DNA from: Phocaeicola_A sp045545095
GTDB taxonomy: Bacteria > Bacteroidota > Bacteroidia > Bacteroidales > Bacteroidaceae
Assembly (NCBI GenBank): GCA_045545095.1
Contig: JAZQAG010000030.1
Span: 1 to 64,000 of the forward strand
Direction: 5' to 3'
DNA length: 64,000 nucleotides
The notes beneath the pieces were generated by a model. The model did not search any database, had not been told where the DNA came from, and saw nothing but the letters and a program-made list of their open reading frames with translations. The translations under genes and the position numbers were made by a program. Positions 35,786-44,092 of this stretch are shown here, piece after piece (the first letter of the stretch is position 1; every line of letters begins with the position of its first letter).

Positions 35786-36295
35786 ATGGCATTTTTTAAA
35801 GCAAGATTGCAGAAGAAAAGTAACCTGTTTTATCCTGAAGCTGTCGTGGTGGGTAAAAAGGTGACAACGAAACAGTTGGCAACTATGTTGAGCGACCGTT
35901 GTACGGTCACGCTTGCCGATACGCTGGCTGTACTCTCGGAGTTGGGAATGGTGATGAGTACTTATATGGCGCAAGGCCGCAGTGTTCATCTGGATGGTAT
36001 CGGTTCGTTCCGCTATACTATCAATGCTACCAAGCAGGGTGTTGAGGAAGAGAAGGAGGTTTCGGCCAATCAGATTCGGGGCATCCGCGTACGTTTTGTT
36101 CCTGAAGTGACTCGCAATGTGGACAAGTCTGTTGCCACCCGCTCTATGCAGCCCATGGTGGTTGATTGGTTGAAGTGGGGTGTCAAGGAGGATGAAAAGA
36201 AGGTGGAGGATGATTCTGCCGAAGGTTCTACTGGCACGGGCAATACCGGTTCGGGCGGTTCTTCTTCGGGTGGTGAAGACAGTAATCCGTTGTAA
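35786..36295 (+). CDS. HU-like DNA-binding protein
   Basis: 169 residues from MAFFKARLQKKSNLFYPEAV. The start is set by a good Shine-Dalgarno AAAGGAG (35768-35774) and by the family's usual beginning; the frame is open upstream to 35744. It has the Bacteroidetes HU-related fold: KKVTTKQLATMLSDRCTVTLADTLAVLSELGMVMSTYMAQGRSVHLDGIGSFRYTI, then the beta arm around IRGIRVRFVPEVTRNV. The tail is a Gly/Ser-rich disordered segment (GSTGTGNTGSGGSSSGGEDSN). Likely a nucleoid-associated or site-specific DNA-binding protein; the family pairs with DUF4248. Followed by a strong terminator. Confidence 0.88.
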   Translation: MAFFKARLQKKSNLFYPEAVVVGKKVTTKQLATMLSDRCTVTLADTLAVLSELGMVMSTYMAQGRSVHLDGIGSFRYTINATKQGVEEEKEVSANQIRGIRVRFVPEVTRNVDKSVATRSMQPMVVDWLKWGVKEDEKKVEDDSAEGSTGTGNTGSGGSSSGGEDSNPL

Positions 36296-36318
36296 GCCCA
36301 TTTGTCATTTGCATTTTT

Positions 36319-36355
36319 CCGCAGGGTTATGTTCTATCATAGCCTTGCGGTTTTT
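36319..36355 (+). terminator. Terminator of the HU-like gene
   Basis: CCGCAGGGTTATG pairs with CATAGCCTTGCGG (mismatch and G-T near the middle), followed by five T. Confidence 0.85.
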
Positions 36356-36445
36356 CTATGAAGGGTGAATGGGAACGGGTGAAGGGACCCTTCGGCAGTG
36401 AGCGATTAGCGGACTAGAAGGGGGTAAGGGAATAGCAGAAATGAG

Positions 36446-36907
36446 CTATTGTAGGTTCTCCATTTCGCGTATAAACTCATCGATGATATAGGGATTCTTG
36501 TGTAAATAGAGTTCCGTAGATTTGTCGTGCAATTTGCGGCACGTTTCGCTTTCGTAGAACAGTTTTAAAATCTTTACACTGTCAATGTTTAACTGATCGG
36601 AAAGATTCATAACAATGGACGCAATCCTTTCTTTCATAATGAGTTCTTGCATAAACGAAAATGGAGTGTGGATATTCTTCTTCTCCCAATCTCTCATATA
36701 TTGAATTAAGAGTTGTACTAATGTTTCACGACTTTCGCTGTGTAATATATTATAATAGGGCAAGATGTAGTTTTCTATCATTTTTGTTTGTTTCATGCGA
36801 TAGTATATTTCTTCATAGCTCATACCCAATTCCCTTGCAGTAGTTTCGATGCAGGTGACTACGAAAGCCATCATATTTTTCTCTTTCTCTTGGTTCATAT
36901 CCTTCAT
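36446..36907 (-). CDS. DUF3791-like protein, possible orphan antitoxin
   Basis: 153 residues. The first half (MMAFVVTCIETTARELGMSYEEIYYRMKQTK, YYNILHSESRETLVQLLIQYM) resembles DUF3791, a small family usually beside a DUF3990 toxin-like ADP-ribosyltransferase. The second half (IASIVMNLSDQLNIDSVKILKLFYESETCRKLHDKSTELYLHKNPYIIDEF) recalls a module also seen with such systems, so this looks like a fusion of both. No DUF3990 partner is visible on either side. AT-rich. Its promoter is copy 2 of the duplicated 89-bp module, and the predicted leader is only about 20 nt. Toxin-antitoxin function is inference. Confidence 0.6.
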   Translation of the reverse strand: MKDMNQEKEKNMMAFVVTCIETTARELGMSYEEIYYRMKQTKMIENYILPYYNILHSESRETLVQLLIQYMRDWEKKNIHTPFSFMQELIMKERIASIVMNLSDQLNIDSVKILKLFYESETCRKLHDKSTELYLHKNPYIIDEFIREMENLQ

Positions 36908-36931
36908 TGTACTAATATCTTAGAGTTTAAA

Positions 36932-37020
36932 CCACAAAGATAAACATTGTTTTTAGAAAAGCAAAAGGATTAGAGATTTATCTTTCATTTCTTAATTATA
37001 GTCTTCACTTTTTATGATGT
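36932..37020 (-). promoter_or_regulatory. Duplicated promoter module, copy 2 (DUF3791-like gene)
   Basis: Minus strand: TTTG (36965-36962), 19 nt, TATCTTTG (36942-36935). It is 80/89 identical to 33572-33660, with 43 identical bases at the upstream end (36978-37020). The 5' part of the 348-nt gap 36908-37256 is this module; the 3' part holds the manC promoter. Confidence 0.85.
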
Positions 37021-37105
37021 TGCAATGAAAGTAATGTTGATTTCTCGTTAAACATTTAACAATGAACTTTGAGCGGACTGAAAAGGGAAGAAAATGGGGA
37101 AAAGT

Positions 37106-37137
37106 TTTGGCGGATAGGGTGATTCGTTGTATTTTTG
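37106..37137 (+). promoter_or_regulatory. Promoter of manC-gmd-fcl
   Basis: TTTG (37106-37109), 20 nt, TATTTTTG (37130-37137), about 120 nt before the manC start. Confidence 0.7.
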
Positions 37138-37256
37138 CATTTTTAAATAAATGGGATTTGCCGGGTGTCTTGCGGGACGAATGTTGCGGTGAAATGCGCT
37201 TGGCTTTTCGGGAATGAGGAATTTTGTTTTTTGAATCATATAAAACATACGAATAT

Positions 37257-38318
37257 ATGGCATTGAATCATAATCATTTAGTCATTATGGCAGGTGGTGT
37301 AGGCAGTCGCTTTTGGCCGATGAGTACACCTGAAAAGCCGAAGCAGTTTATTGATGTGTTGGGTTGTGGGCGTACGCTGATTCAGCTTACGGCAGACCGT
37401 TTCAAGGGTATCTGTCCCGCGGAAAACATTTGGGTGGTGACAAGCGACAGCTATGCTGGGATTGTGCATGAACAATTGCCCGAGATTCCTGTTGAGAATA
37501 TCTTGCGTGAGCCTTGTCGCAGAAATACGGCGCCTTGTATTGCTTACGTGAGCTGGTGCATCAAAGCCAAGGACCCCAAGGCAAACATGGTGGTTTCTCC
37601 GAGTGACCATATCGTGATGGATGTGCCTGAATTCCAACGGGTCATCACTTCGGCCATGAACTTCACGGAAAAGAGTGATGCTATCCTGACTTTGGGTATG
37701 AAACCTACTCGTCCCGAAACGGGATATGGATATATCGAAGCTGAGCTTTCTGCTCCTTCGGCTCGCAACAAGGAGATTTTCCGTGTGGACTCTTTCAAGG
37801 AGAAGCCTGACCTTCAGACGGCTGAGAAGTATGTGAAGAAGACCAATTTCTTGTGGAATGCCGGTATCTTTGTGTGGAACGTGAACACTATCGTCAATGC
37901 GTTGCGTGTGTACCAACCCGCCATTTCGCAAATCTTCGAGGACCTGTTGCCCTACTATGGTACGGAGAAGCAGCAGGAGATGATTAATCAGGAATTCCCC
38001 AAATGTGAGAACATTTCGGTGGACTATGCCATTCTTGAAAAGGCGGAAGAGATTTTCGTGTTCCCCGCTTCGTTTGGCTGGAGTGACCTTGGTACATGGG
38101 GCAGTCTGCATAATCAGAGTGCAAAGGATGCCAACCACAATGTCTGCATTGGCGAGGATATCCGTCTCTTTGAGACGAAGAATTGTGTGATACATACGAC
38201 TCAGGAACGCCGCGTTGTGGTACAAGGCTTGGATGGATACATTGTGGCCGAGAAGGACAATACGCTGCTGATCTGCAAACTGAGCGAAGAGCAACGTATC
38301 AAACAGTTTTCTGAATAA
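37257..38318 (+). CDS. manC: Mannose-1-phosphate guanylyltransferase
   Basis: 353 residues from MALNHNHLVIMAGGVGSRF. It makes GDP-mannose from GTP and mannose-1-phosphate. The nucleotidyltransferase signature is AGGVGSRFWPMSTPEKPKQF, followed by NILREPCRRNTAPCI, VVSPSDHIV, the EKPD motif in SFKEKPD, and the FLWNAGIFVWN segment. It lacks the long C-terminal isomerase domain of bifunctional ManC/AlgA proteins, so it is monofunctional. The frame is open upstream to 37224, but the fold starts here. First gene of the GDP-fucose operon, 42 nt before gmd. Confidence 0.93.
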   Translation: MALNHNHLVIMAGGVGSRFWPMSTPEKPKQFIDVLGCGRTLIQLTADRFKGICPAENIWVVTSDSYAGIVHEQLPEIPVENILREPCRRNTAPCIAYVSWCIKAKDPKANMVVSPSDHIVMDVPEFQRVITSAMNFTEKSDAILTLGMKPTRPETGYGYIEAELSAPSARNKEIFRVDSFKEKPDLQTAEKYVKKTNFLWNAGIFVWNVNTIVNALRVYQPAISQIFEDLLPYYGTEKQQEMINQEFPKCENISVDYAILEKAEEIFVFPASFGWSDLGTWGSLHNQSAKDANHNVCIGEDIRLFETKNCVIHTTQERRVVVQGLDGYIVAEKDNTLLICKLSEEQRIKQFSE

Positions 38319-38360
38319 ACATCAATTGACTGAATATAAAATTAGTATTATAACATTGTA

Positions 38361-39452
38361 ATGAGAAAAGTAGCTTTAATCACCGGTGTGACCGGTCAGG
38401 ATGGTTCATTCTTGGCAGAATTCCTTCTCGAGAAGGGATATGATGTACATGGAACAATCCGTCGTTCCTCCGTTGACTTCCGCGAACGTATCGCACATCT
38501 CGAAGGTCAACAAAACTTTCACCTCCACTATGCTGACTTGTCGGACTCCATGAGCTTGGTACAGGTTGTTGCCAAAGTTCGTCCGACGGAGATATATAAC
38601 CTTGCCGCACAAAGTCATGTGCAGGTTTCTTTCGATAGTCCCGAATTCACGGCTGACGTGGATGCTACGGGTGTATTGCGTGTGCTCGAAGCTGTACGCC
38701 AATGCGGCTTGGCTGACACTTGCCGCATCTATCAGGCTTCGACGTCGGAGCTTTACGGTAAGGTGGAGGAGGTTCCACAGAACGAGAATACTCCGTTCCA
38801 TCCGTATAGTCCCTATGCCGTAGCCAAACTTTATGGCTACTGGATAGTGAAGGAGTATCGCGAGGCATACAATATGTATTGCTGTTCGGGTATCCTTTTC
38901 AACCATGAGAGCGAACGTCGCGGCGAGACTTTCGTAACGCGTAAGATTACCTTGGCCGCTGCCCGTATAGCACAAGGCAAGCAGGAGAAACTCTACCTTG
39001 GCAACCTCTCATCACTTCGCGACTGGGGTTATGCCAAAGACTATGTAGAGTGTATGTGGCTTATCCTCCAACAGGAGAAACCTGAGGACTTCGTCATTGC
39101 TACGGGTGTACAACATTCTGTACGCGAATTCTGCTACCTAGCTTTCAAACATGCAGGCATCGAACTCGAATTCCAAGGCGAGGATGAGAATGAAGTGGGT
39201 ATTGACAAAGCTACAGGAAAGGTGTTGGTAGAGGTCAGCAAGGATTTCTATCGTCCTACCGATGTGGTCAACCTCTGGGGAGACCCCACTAAAGCACGTG
39301 CCAAACTTGGTTGGAATCCTGCCAAGACTTCGTTCGAAGAGTTGGTACGCATCATGGTTGAACACGACATGAAACAGGTGGCCGTAGAACGCGCCAGCGA
39401 ACATATCAAGATGAACTTGGCTGAATACCTGGAAAAGGGTATCGTGAAGTAA
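38361..39452 (+). CDS. gmd: GDP-mannose 4,6-dehydratase
   Basis: 363-residue short-chain dehydrogenase/reductase that converts GDP-mannose to GDP-4-keto-6-deoxymannose. The NADP-binding loop is ITGVTGQDGSFLAEFLL; RRSSVDFRERIAHLE is the Gmd-specific segment. The catalytic region has STSELYGKVEEVPQNE and YSPYAVAKLYGYWI with the YxxxK pair. GILFNHESERRGETFVTRKI is the GDP-binding signature. Length and motifs are typical. 16 nt before fcl. Confidence 0.96.
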   Translation: MRKVALITGVTGQDGSFLAEFLLEKGYDVHGTIRRSSVDFRERIAHLEGQQNFHLHYADLSDSMSLVQVVAKVRPTEIYNLAAQSHVQVSFDSPEFTADVDATGVLRVLEAVRQCGLADTCRIYQASTSELYGKVEEVPQNENTPFHPYSPYAVAKLYGYWIVKEYREAYNMYCCSGILFNHESERRGETFVTRKITLAAARIAQGKQEKLYLGNLSSLRDWGYAKDYVECMWLILQQEKPEDFVIATGVQHSVREFCYLAFKHAGIELEFQGEDENEVGIDKATGKVLVEVSKDFYRPTDVVNLWGDPTKARAKLGWNPAKTSFEELVRIMVEHDMKQVAVERASEHIKMNLAEYLEKGIVK

Positions 39453-39468
39453 CGAAGAGAAAGAATGT

Positions 39469-40539
39469 ATGGAGAAATCAGCTAAAATATATGTAGCAGG
39501 CCATCGCGGTCTGGTGGGTTCTGCCATCTGGAAAAACCTTCAGGCCAAGGGATATACCAACCTCGTAGGTCGTACCCATATGGAACTCGACTTGCTGGAT
39601 GGGGTAGCCGTAAAGAGATTCTTTGACGAGGAACAGCCCGAATATGTCATCTTGGCTGCTGCTCATGTGGGTGGTATCATGGCCAACAATACCTATCGCG
39701 CAAACTTCATCTACGAGAACCTGCAGATTCAGCAGAATGTCATTGGAGAGAGTTTCCGTCATGGTGTGAAGAAGTTGCTCTTCTTGGGAAGCACCTGCAT
39801 CTATCCTCGTGATATAGAACAGCCTATGCGGGAGGATGCACTCCTTACTTCGACTCTCGAATATACCAATGAACCTTATGCCATAGCCAAGATTGCCGGA
39901 CTGAAGATGTGTGAAAGCTTCAACCTGCAATATGGTACAAACTACATTGCCGTCATGCCGACCAACCTGTATGGTCCTAATGACAATTTCCACCTCGAGA
40001 ACAGCCATGTGCTGCCTGCTATGGTGCGAAAGATACATTTGGCCAAATGCTTGAATGAAGGTGACTGGGAAGCTGTACGCAAGGATATGGACCAACGTCC
40101 TGTAGAGGGTGTTGACGGTAAGGCTACGAAAGAGGAAATCCAGACTGTCCTGGCCAAATATGGCATCACTGCTGATGAGGTGAAACTTTGGGGTACCGGC
40201 AAACCGCTTCGCGAATTCCTTTGGAGTGAAGAGATGGCTGATGCCAGTGTCTTTGTACTCGAACATGTAGATTTCAAGGATACCTACGAAAGCGGTTCGC
40301 GCGAAGTACGCAACTGCCACATCAATATCGGTACGGGTAAGGAGATTACCATCGGAGCTTTGGCACAGTTGATTGTAGAAGAGGTGGGCTTCAAAGGCAG
40401 ACTGACCTTCGATGCTACCAAACCTGATGGTACTATGCGCAAACTCACTGATGTGAGCAAACTCCATGCTTTGGGATGGCATCATCAGATAGAGATAGAA
40501 GAGGGGGTACACCGTATGTACCAATGGTATCTCTCCTGA
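39469..40539 (+). CDS. fcl: GDP-L-fucose synthase
   Basis: 356 residues. It epimerises and reduces GDP-4-keto-6-deoxymannose to GDP-L-fucose, the donor for fucosylation of capsules and surface glycoproteins. Motifs: YVAGHRGLVGSAIW (NADP binding), FLGSTCIYPRD, EPYAIAKIAGLKMCE (YxxxK), and MPTNLYGPNDNFH. A longer-than-usual insert around residues 195-240 (VRKDMDQRPVEGVDGKATKE) is common in Bacteroides homologues. Last gene of manC-gmd-fcl; ends at a bidirectional terminator. Confidence 0.95.
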   Translation: MEKSAKIYVAGHRGLVGSAIWKNLQAKGYTNLVGRTHMELDLLDGVAVKRFFDEEQPEYVILAAAHVGGIMANNTYRANFIYENLQIQQNVIGESFRHGVKKLLFLGSTCIYPRDIEQPMREDALLTSTLEYTNEPYAIAKIAGLKMCESFNLQYGTNYIAVMPTNLYGPNDNFHLENSHVLPAMVRKIHLAKCLNEGDWEAVRKDMDQRPVEGVDGKATKEEIQTVLAKYGITADEVKLWGTGKPLREFLWSEEMADASVFVLEHVDFKDTYESGSREVRNCHINIGTGKEITIGALAQLIVEEVGFKGRLTFDATKPDGTMRKLTDVSKLHALGWHHQIEIEEGVHRMYQWYLS

Positions 40540-40551
40540 CAAATATACGAA

Positions 40552-40606
40552 AAATGACAAATGATACTGCCAAATAGCTGAAAGCACACAGTATCATTTG
40601 TCATTT
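40552..40606. terminator. Bidirectional terminator between fcl and lysA
   Basis: AAATGACAAATGATACTG (40552-40569) pairs perfectly over 18 bp with CAGTATCATTTGTCATTT (40589-40606). It serves the convergent manC-gmd-fcl and purU-...-lysA transcripts. Confidence 0.8.
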
Positions 40607-40629
40607 CATTATTATTATTTTCTCTCCCT

Positions 40630-41778
40630 TTAACCGATATATCCTTTGGGTAACTTCCGGCAATTATAGCCCGAAGCCATAATCTCTCCGTAAGCTCCGG
40701 CGCTGCGGATAGCCAGCAAATCGCCCCGTTGGCAATGGTTGAGGTCTGTAGCTTTTCCAAACACATCGGACGATTCGCAGATGGGACCAACGACATCGTA
40801 TGTTTCAATATCACCTTCGGAAGTGATGTTCTCTATTTTGTGGTAAGCCTGATATAGGGCAGGACGTATGAGGTCTGTCATACCGGCATCAACGATGCAG
40901 AACTGCTTCACAGAGCCTTTCTTCACATAGAGAACGCGGGTGATGAGCGAACCGCATTGGGCCACTACAGCACGTCCAAGCTCAAAATGGAGAGACTGCC
41001 CGGGATGAAGCTTCAGATGCTTGTGGTAAGTGGCGAAGTATTCTGCAAAGTTGGGGATTGACTGACGGTTGGGATGCTGATAGTCAATACCCAAACCTCC
41101 GCCAACATTGATATGTTCCACGATGATATGATGCTTGACGAGCTTTTCCTGCAGCTCGTTGACACGATTGCAAAGTGCCACAAAATCTCCCATATCAAGT
41201 ATCTGACTGCCTATGTGGAAATGCAGACCGACAAACTTGACATGCTCCATCTGCTCGGCCAGGTCAATCACATACTCCATATCCTCCATAGCAATGCCAA
41301 ACTTGTTTTCTGCCAATCCGGTGGTGATGTTGGCATGAGTGTGTGCTCCTACATTAGGGTTGATACGGAAAGCCACTCGGGCCACTTTGCCACGTTCGGA
41401 AGCCAGTTGGTTGATGACTTCCAGTTCGGGAACAGACTCTACATTGAAACAGAATATATCGTTCTCCAATCCTAATTCAATCTCCCAATCGCTTTTTCCG
41501 ACACCGGCATAAACAACCTTCTCAGCAGGGAAACCTGCATCAAGAGCTGCTTGCACCTCGCCACCACTGACACAGTCTGCACCCAATCCGGCTTGTCTTA
41601 TGATAGAGAGTATCTCGGGATTGGCATTGGCCTTGACGGCATAGTGTACATGAAAGTTGGAATATTTGCCAGACTCCCGGCAAATGGTGTCAAGTGTATT
41701 GCGCAAGAGCGCTGTATCGTAGTAGTAGAACGGAGTCTGTATCTGCTGGAAACGTTCTACGGGAAATGTTCCTTTCAT
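40630..41778 (-). CDS. lysA: Diaminopimelate decarboxylase
   Basis: 382-residue PLP enzyme making L-lysine from meso-diaminopimelate. The PLP lysine is in VHYAVKANANP near residue 50. Further motifs are FHIGSQI, NVGGGLGIDYQH, and the C-terminal GPICESSDVFGK (cysteine from the partner subunit) and SAGAYGEIMAS. Last gene of the minus-strand biosynthetic run, 162 nt after lysC, which suits joint control of lysine synthesis. A 9-bp hairpin (41887-41895 with 41916-41924) separates the two and may tune downstream expression. Confidence 0.95.
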   Translation of the reverse strand: MKGTFPVERFQQIQTPFYYYDTALLRNTLDTICRESGKYSNFHVHYAVKANANPEILSIIRQAGLGADCVSGGEVQAALDAGFPAEKVVYAGVGKSDWEIELGLENDIFCFNVESVPELEVINQLASERGKVARVAFRINPNVGAHTHANITTGLAENKFGIAMEDMEYVIDLAEQMEHVKFVGLHFHIGSQILDMGDFVALCNRVNELQEKLVKHHIIVEHINVGGGLGIDYQHPNRQSIPNFAEYFATYHKHLKLHPGQSLHFELGRAVVAQCGSLITRVLYVKKGSVKQFCIVDAGMTDLIRPALYQAYHKIENITSEGDIETYDVVGPICESSDVFGKATDLNHCQRGDLLAIRSAGAYGEIMASGYNCRKLPKGYIG

Positions 41779-41886
41779 CTCTGATAAATGTGTGTATGGT
41801 TATTTCCTTCTTTCTTTCTTCAATAAAGACAAACGGACTGTCCCTACCGGCCATACCGGAAAGGCTAATCCTTGTTTATACCAATA

Positions 41887-41924
41887 TTGCGTAGCCGGGA
41901 TGCCTTGGAATCACAGCTACGCAA
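41887..41924 (-). other. Hairpin in the lysC-lysA gap
   Basis: TTGCGTAGC (41887-41895) pairs perfectly with GCTACGCAA (41916-41924). There is no T run on the minus strand, so it is more likely a processing or stabilising structure than a terminator. Confidence 0.45.
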
Positions 41925-41940
41925 CAAAGGGGGGTACCTG

Positions 41941-43263
41941 TTACTTGTTATGGTTGAACAGAGTGTCACTAAGACTTTGCAGTGCACGCTTCTTGTCCTC
42001 TTCGCGGATGAGGAACGAGATGTTGTAGTTGCTGCCACCATAGGAAACCATACGGACGGGTATATCCTTCAATGCCTTCATGGCAAGTGTCTCGAAGCCG
42101 ATATTTTCCCAAGTGAGGTCGCCTACTACGCAGATGATACACATACCTTCATCAACGGTGACAGTACCATACTTCTTGAGGTCTGCAATGATTTCTGCCA
42201 AATGCTTGGTGTTGTCGATAGACATACTGACACCAACCTCTGATGTACATACCATGTCGATAGAGGTCTGATAGCTTTCGAATATCTCGAATACCTTGCG
42301 CAAGAATCCATGAGCCAACAACATGCGGCTGGACTTGATTTTGATGGCAGTAATGTTCTCCTTAGCAGCCACAGCTTTAATCTTGCCATGTTCGGTATTA
42401 TTGGAAATCATGGTTCCTGGAGCTGTCGGGTCCATGGTATTGAGCAACCTTACGGGTATATTGGCAAACTTGGCAGGCTGGATACAGGTAGGGTGGAGTA
42501 TCTTGGCACCAAAGTAGGCCAACTCTGCAGCCTCGTCAAAGTTGAGTTGGCGGACTGGTGATGTATGGTCAACAATACGGGGGTCATTGTCGTGCATACC
42601 ATCGATGTCTGTCCATATCTGAATCTCTGTAGCATCTACGGCTGCACCGATAAGAGATGCAGTATAGTCACTGCCACCACGTTGCAGGTTGTCAATCTCG
42701 CCATAAGCATTGCGGCAGATGAATCCTTGGGTGATATAGATATCAGCATCGGGATACTTTTGGAGCTGGACAGCCAGTTTCTCGCGGATATATACAGGGT
42801 CCGGCTCGGCATTCTTGTCGGTACGCATATATTCAAGAGCCGGTATAAGTACGGCATTGATACCTTGTTCCTGCAAGTAGTTGGTCATCATATTGGTGGA
42901 CATCAATTCACCTTGAGCCAAAATGACCTTTTCCTCAAACAGGGTGAAAATATCTTTTGTAAAGGCACGAATACCTGCAAATATGTTATCCAGCACTTCT
43001 CGTGTCTTCTGGCGGTATTCTTCGGTGGTGAAAAGCTCTTTCAGATGTTGTTTGTACTTCTGTTCCAACTTGTTGATGACATCGTTGGCACCATCGGGAT
43101 TCTTCTTGTAGAGGTAGTCCGATATTTCTACCAATGTATTGGTGGTTCCCGACATGGCAGAGAGTACTACAATCTTCTTTTCGCCATCAGTTATCAATTT
43201 GGCTACATCCTGCATCCGTTGGGGGCTTCCCACAGATGTTCCTCCAAACTTTAATACTTTCAT
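41941..43263 (-). CDS. lysC: Aspartate kinase
   Basis: 440-residue monofunctional aspartokinase, first enzyme of the aspartate family pathway. It has VLKFGGTSVGSPQRM at the start, FICRNAYGEIDNLQRGGSDYTASLIG with the substrate-binding region, and two C-terminal ACT-type regulatory segments (EVGVSMSIDNTKHLAE; IICVVGDLTWENIGFE). Feedback control by lysine or threonine is likely but not determinable here. No homoserine dehydrogenase is fused. 24 nt after the FtsE-like gene. Confidence 0.93.
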   Translation of the reverse strand: MKVLKFGGTSVGSPQRMQDVAKLITDGEKKIVVLSAMSGTTNTLVEISDYLYKKNPDGANDVINKLEQKYKQHLKELFTTEEYRQKTREVLDNIFAGIRAFTKDIFTLFEEKVILAQGELMSTNMMTNYLQEQGINAVLIPALEYMRTDKNAEPDPVYIREKLAVQLQKYPDADIYITQGFICRNAYGEIDNLQRGGSDYTASLIGAAVDATEIQIWTDIDGMHDNDPRIVDHTSPVRQLNFDEAAELAYFGAKILHPTCIQPAKFANIPVRLLNTMDPTAPGTMISNNTEHGKIKAVAAKENITAIKIKSSRMLLAHGFLRKVFEIFESYQTSIDMVCTSEVGVSMSIDNTKHLAEIIADLKKYGTVTVDEGMCIICVVGDLTWENIGFETLAMKALKDIPVRMVSYGGSNYNISFLIREEDKKRALQSLSDTLFNHNK

Positions 43264-43287
43264 TTTCTTTCTTTACTGTGTATGTTA

Positions 43288-44079
43288 TTATTGTTCTTTT
43301 TCTTCTTCTTCTTCTTCTTCTGCTGCTGCTGCAACTGCTAATTCAGCATCTTCATTTGTGATAGGGGAGGCGGCAGGTTTGCTTTCACCCTGTATGACCT
43401 CTTCCAGCCGGTGATTCACGCAACGATATACGATACCCGGATATTCTTCCAACAATTGCATGTTGTGGGTTGTCATCACAACAGCTGTTCCGCGAGTAGA
43501 AATGTCGCGGAGCAATTCTACGATATGATGACCTGTCTCGGCATCGAGGTTTCCAGTCGGTTCATCAGCCAGAATAATGGAGGGGTTGTTCAACAAAGCG
43601 CGTGCAATGACTATACGCTGCTGCTCGCCACCTGAAAGTTCGTGGGGGAACTTGTATCCTTTGGTGGACATGCCCACCATCTCCAGAACTTCGGCTATAC
43701 GTTCAAGTCGTGCAAGCTTGTTTTTCCATCCGGTAGCTTGCAGGACAAATTCAAGATTGTCTGTTACGGTACGGTCTGTCAGCAACTGGAAGTCCTGAAA
43801 GACGATACCCAACTTGCGACGAAGGGCAGGGATATGTTTGCGTTTGATGTGCCGCATATCATAGCTTAACACTGATGCTTCGCCATCTTGAATATCCAGT
43901 TCGGCATAGAAGGTCTTGAACAAAGTTGTCTTGCCAGATCCGACTTTGCCCACCAGATAGACAAACTCACCGGCATCCAAATGGAAATCAACCTCTTCAA
44001 GAATGCATTGTTCCTTTTGGTATATGCTGACGTTCCGATAGTCAATCAGGTGGCTGGAGATATGTTCCGACTTACTCAT
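43288..44079 (-). CDS. ftsE: FtsE-like ABC transporter ATP-binding protein
   Basis: 263-residue ABC ATPase: LVGKVGSGKTTLFK (Walker A), Q-loop FQDFQLL, LSGGEQQRIVIARAL (signature), IILADEPTGNLDAETG (Walker B and D-loop), VVMTTHN (switch His). It is closest to FtsE, the cytoplasmic ATPase that with FtsX controls cell-wall hydrolases at division. No ftsX is adjacent. It lies between hisIE and lysC, a context I recall from Bacteroides. The C terminus ends in an unusual Ala/Glu tail (AVAAAAEEEEEEEKEQ) encoded by tandem GAA and GCA-type triplets. The symbol is a family assignment. Confidence 0.75.
   Translation of the reverse strand: MSKSEHISSHLIDYRNVSIYQKEQCILEEVDFHLDAGEFVYLVGKVGSGKTTLFKTFYAELDIQDGEASVLSYDMRHIKRKHIPALRRKLGIVFQDFQLLTDRTVTDNLEFVLQATGWKNKLARLERIAEVLEMVGMSTKGYKFPHELSGGEQQRIVIARALLNNPSIILADEPTGNLDAETGHHIVELLRDISTRGTAVVMTTHNMQLLEEYPGIVYRCVNHRLEEVIQGESKPAASPITNEDAELAVAAAAEEEEEEEKEQ
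43298..43335. repeat. Trinucleotide microsatellite in the ftsE-like 3' end
   Basis: Plus strand shows TTC repeated seven or more times, followed by four TGC-type triplets. On the coding strand these give the Ala run and Glu run of the FtsE-like tail. Confidence 0.9.
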
Positions 44080-44092
44080 AGGGAGAAGATGC

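Noticed and set aside
33572..37020. Direct repeats as attachment sites of an integrated mobile element
   Set aside because: The copies differ at 9 of 89 bases, each carries a complete promoter in the right place for a gene, and no integrase lies between them. A duplicated promoter explains them better, though a past insertion cannot be excluded.
37278..40587. Minus-strand frames of 338, 189 and 369 codons
   Set aside because: Opposite manC, gmd and fcl, whose catalytic motifs are clear.
41779..41940. Lysine riboswitch between lysC and lysA
   Set aside because: Only a 9-bp hairpin is seen; none of the conserved junction motifs of the lysine riboswitch were found.
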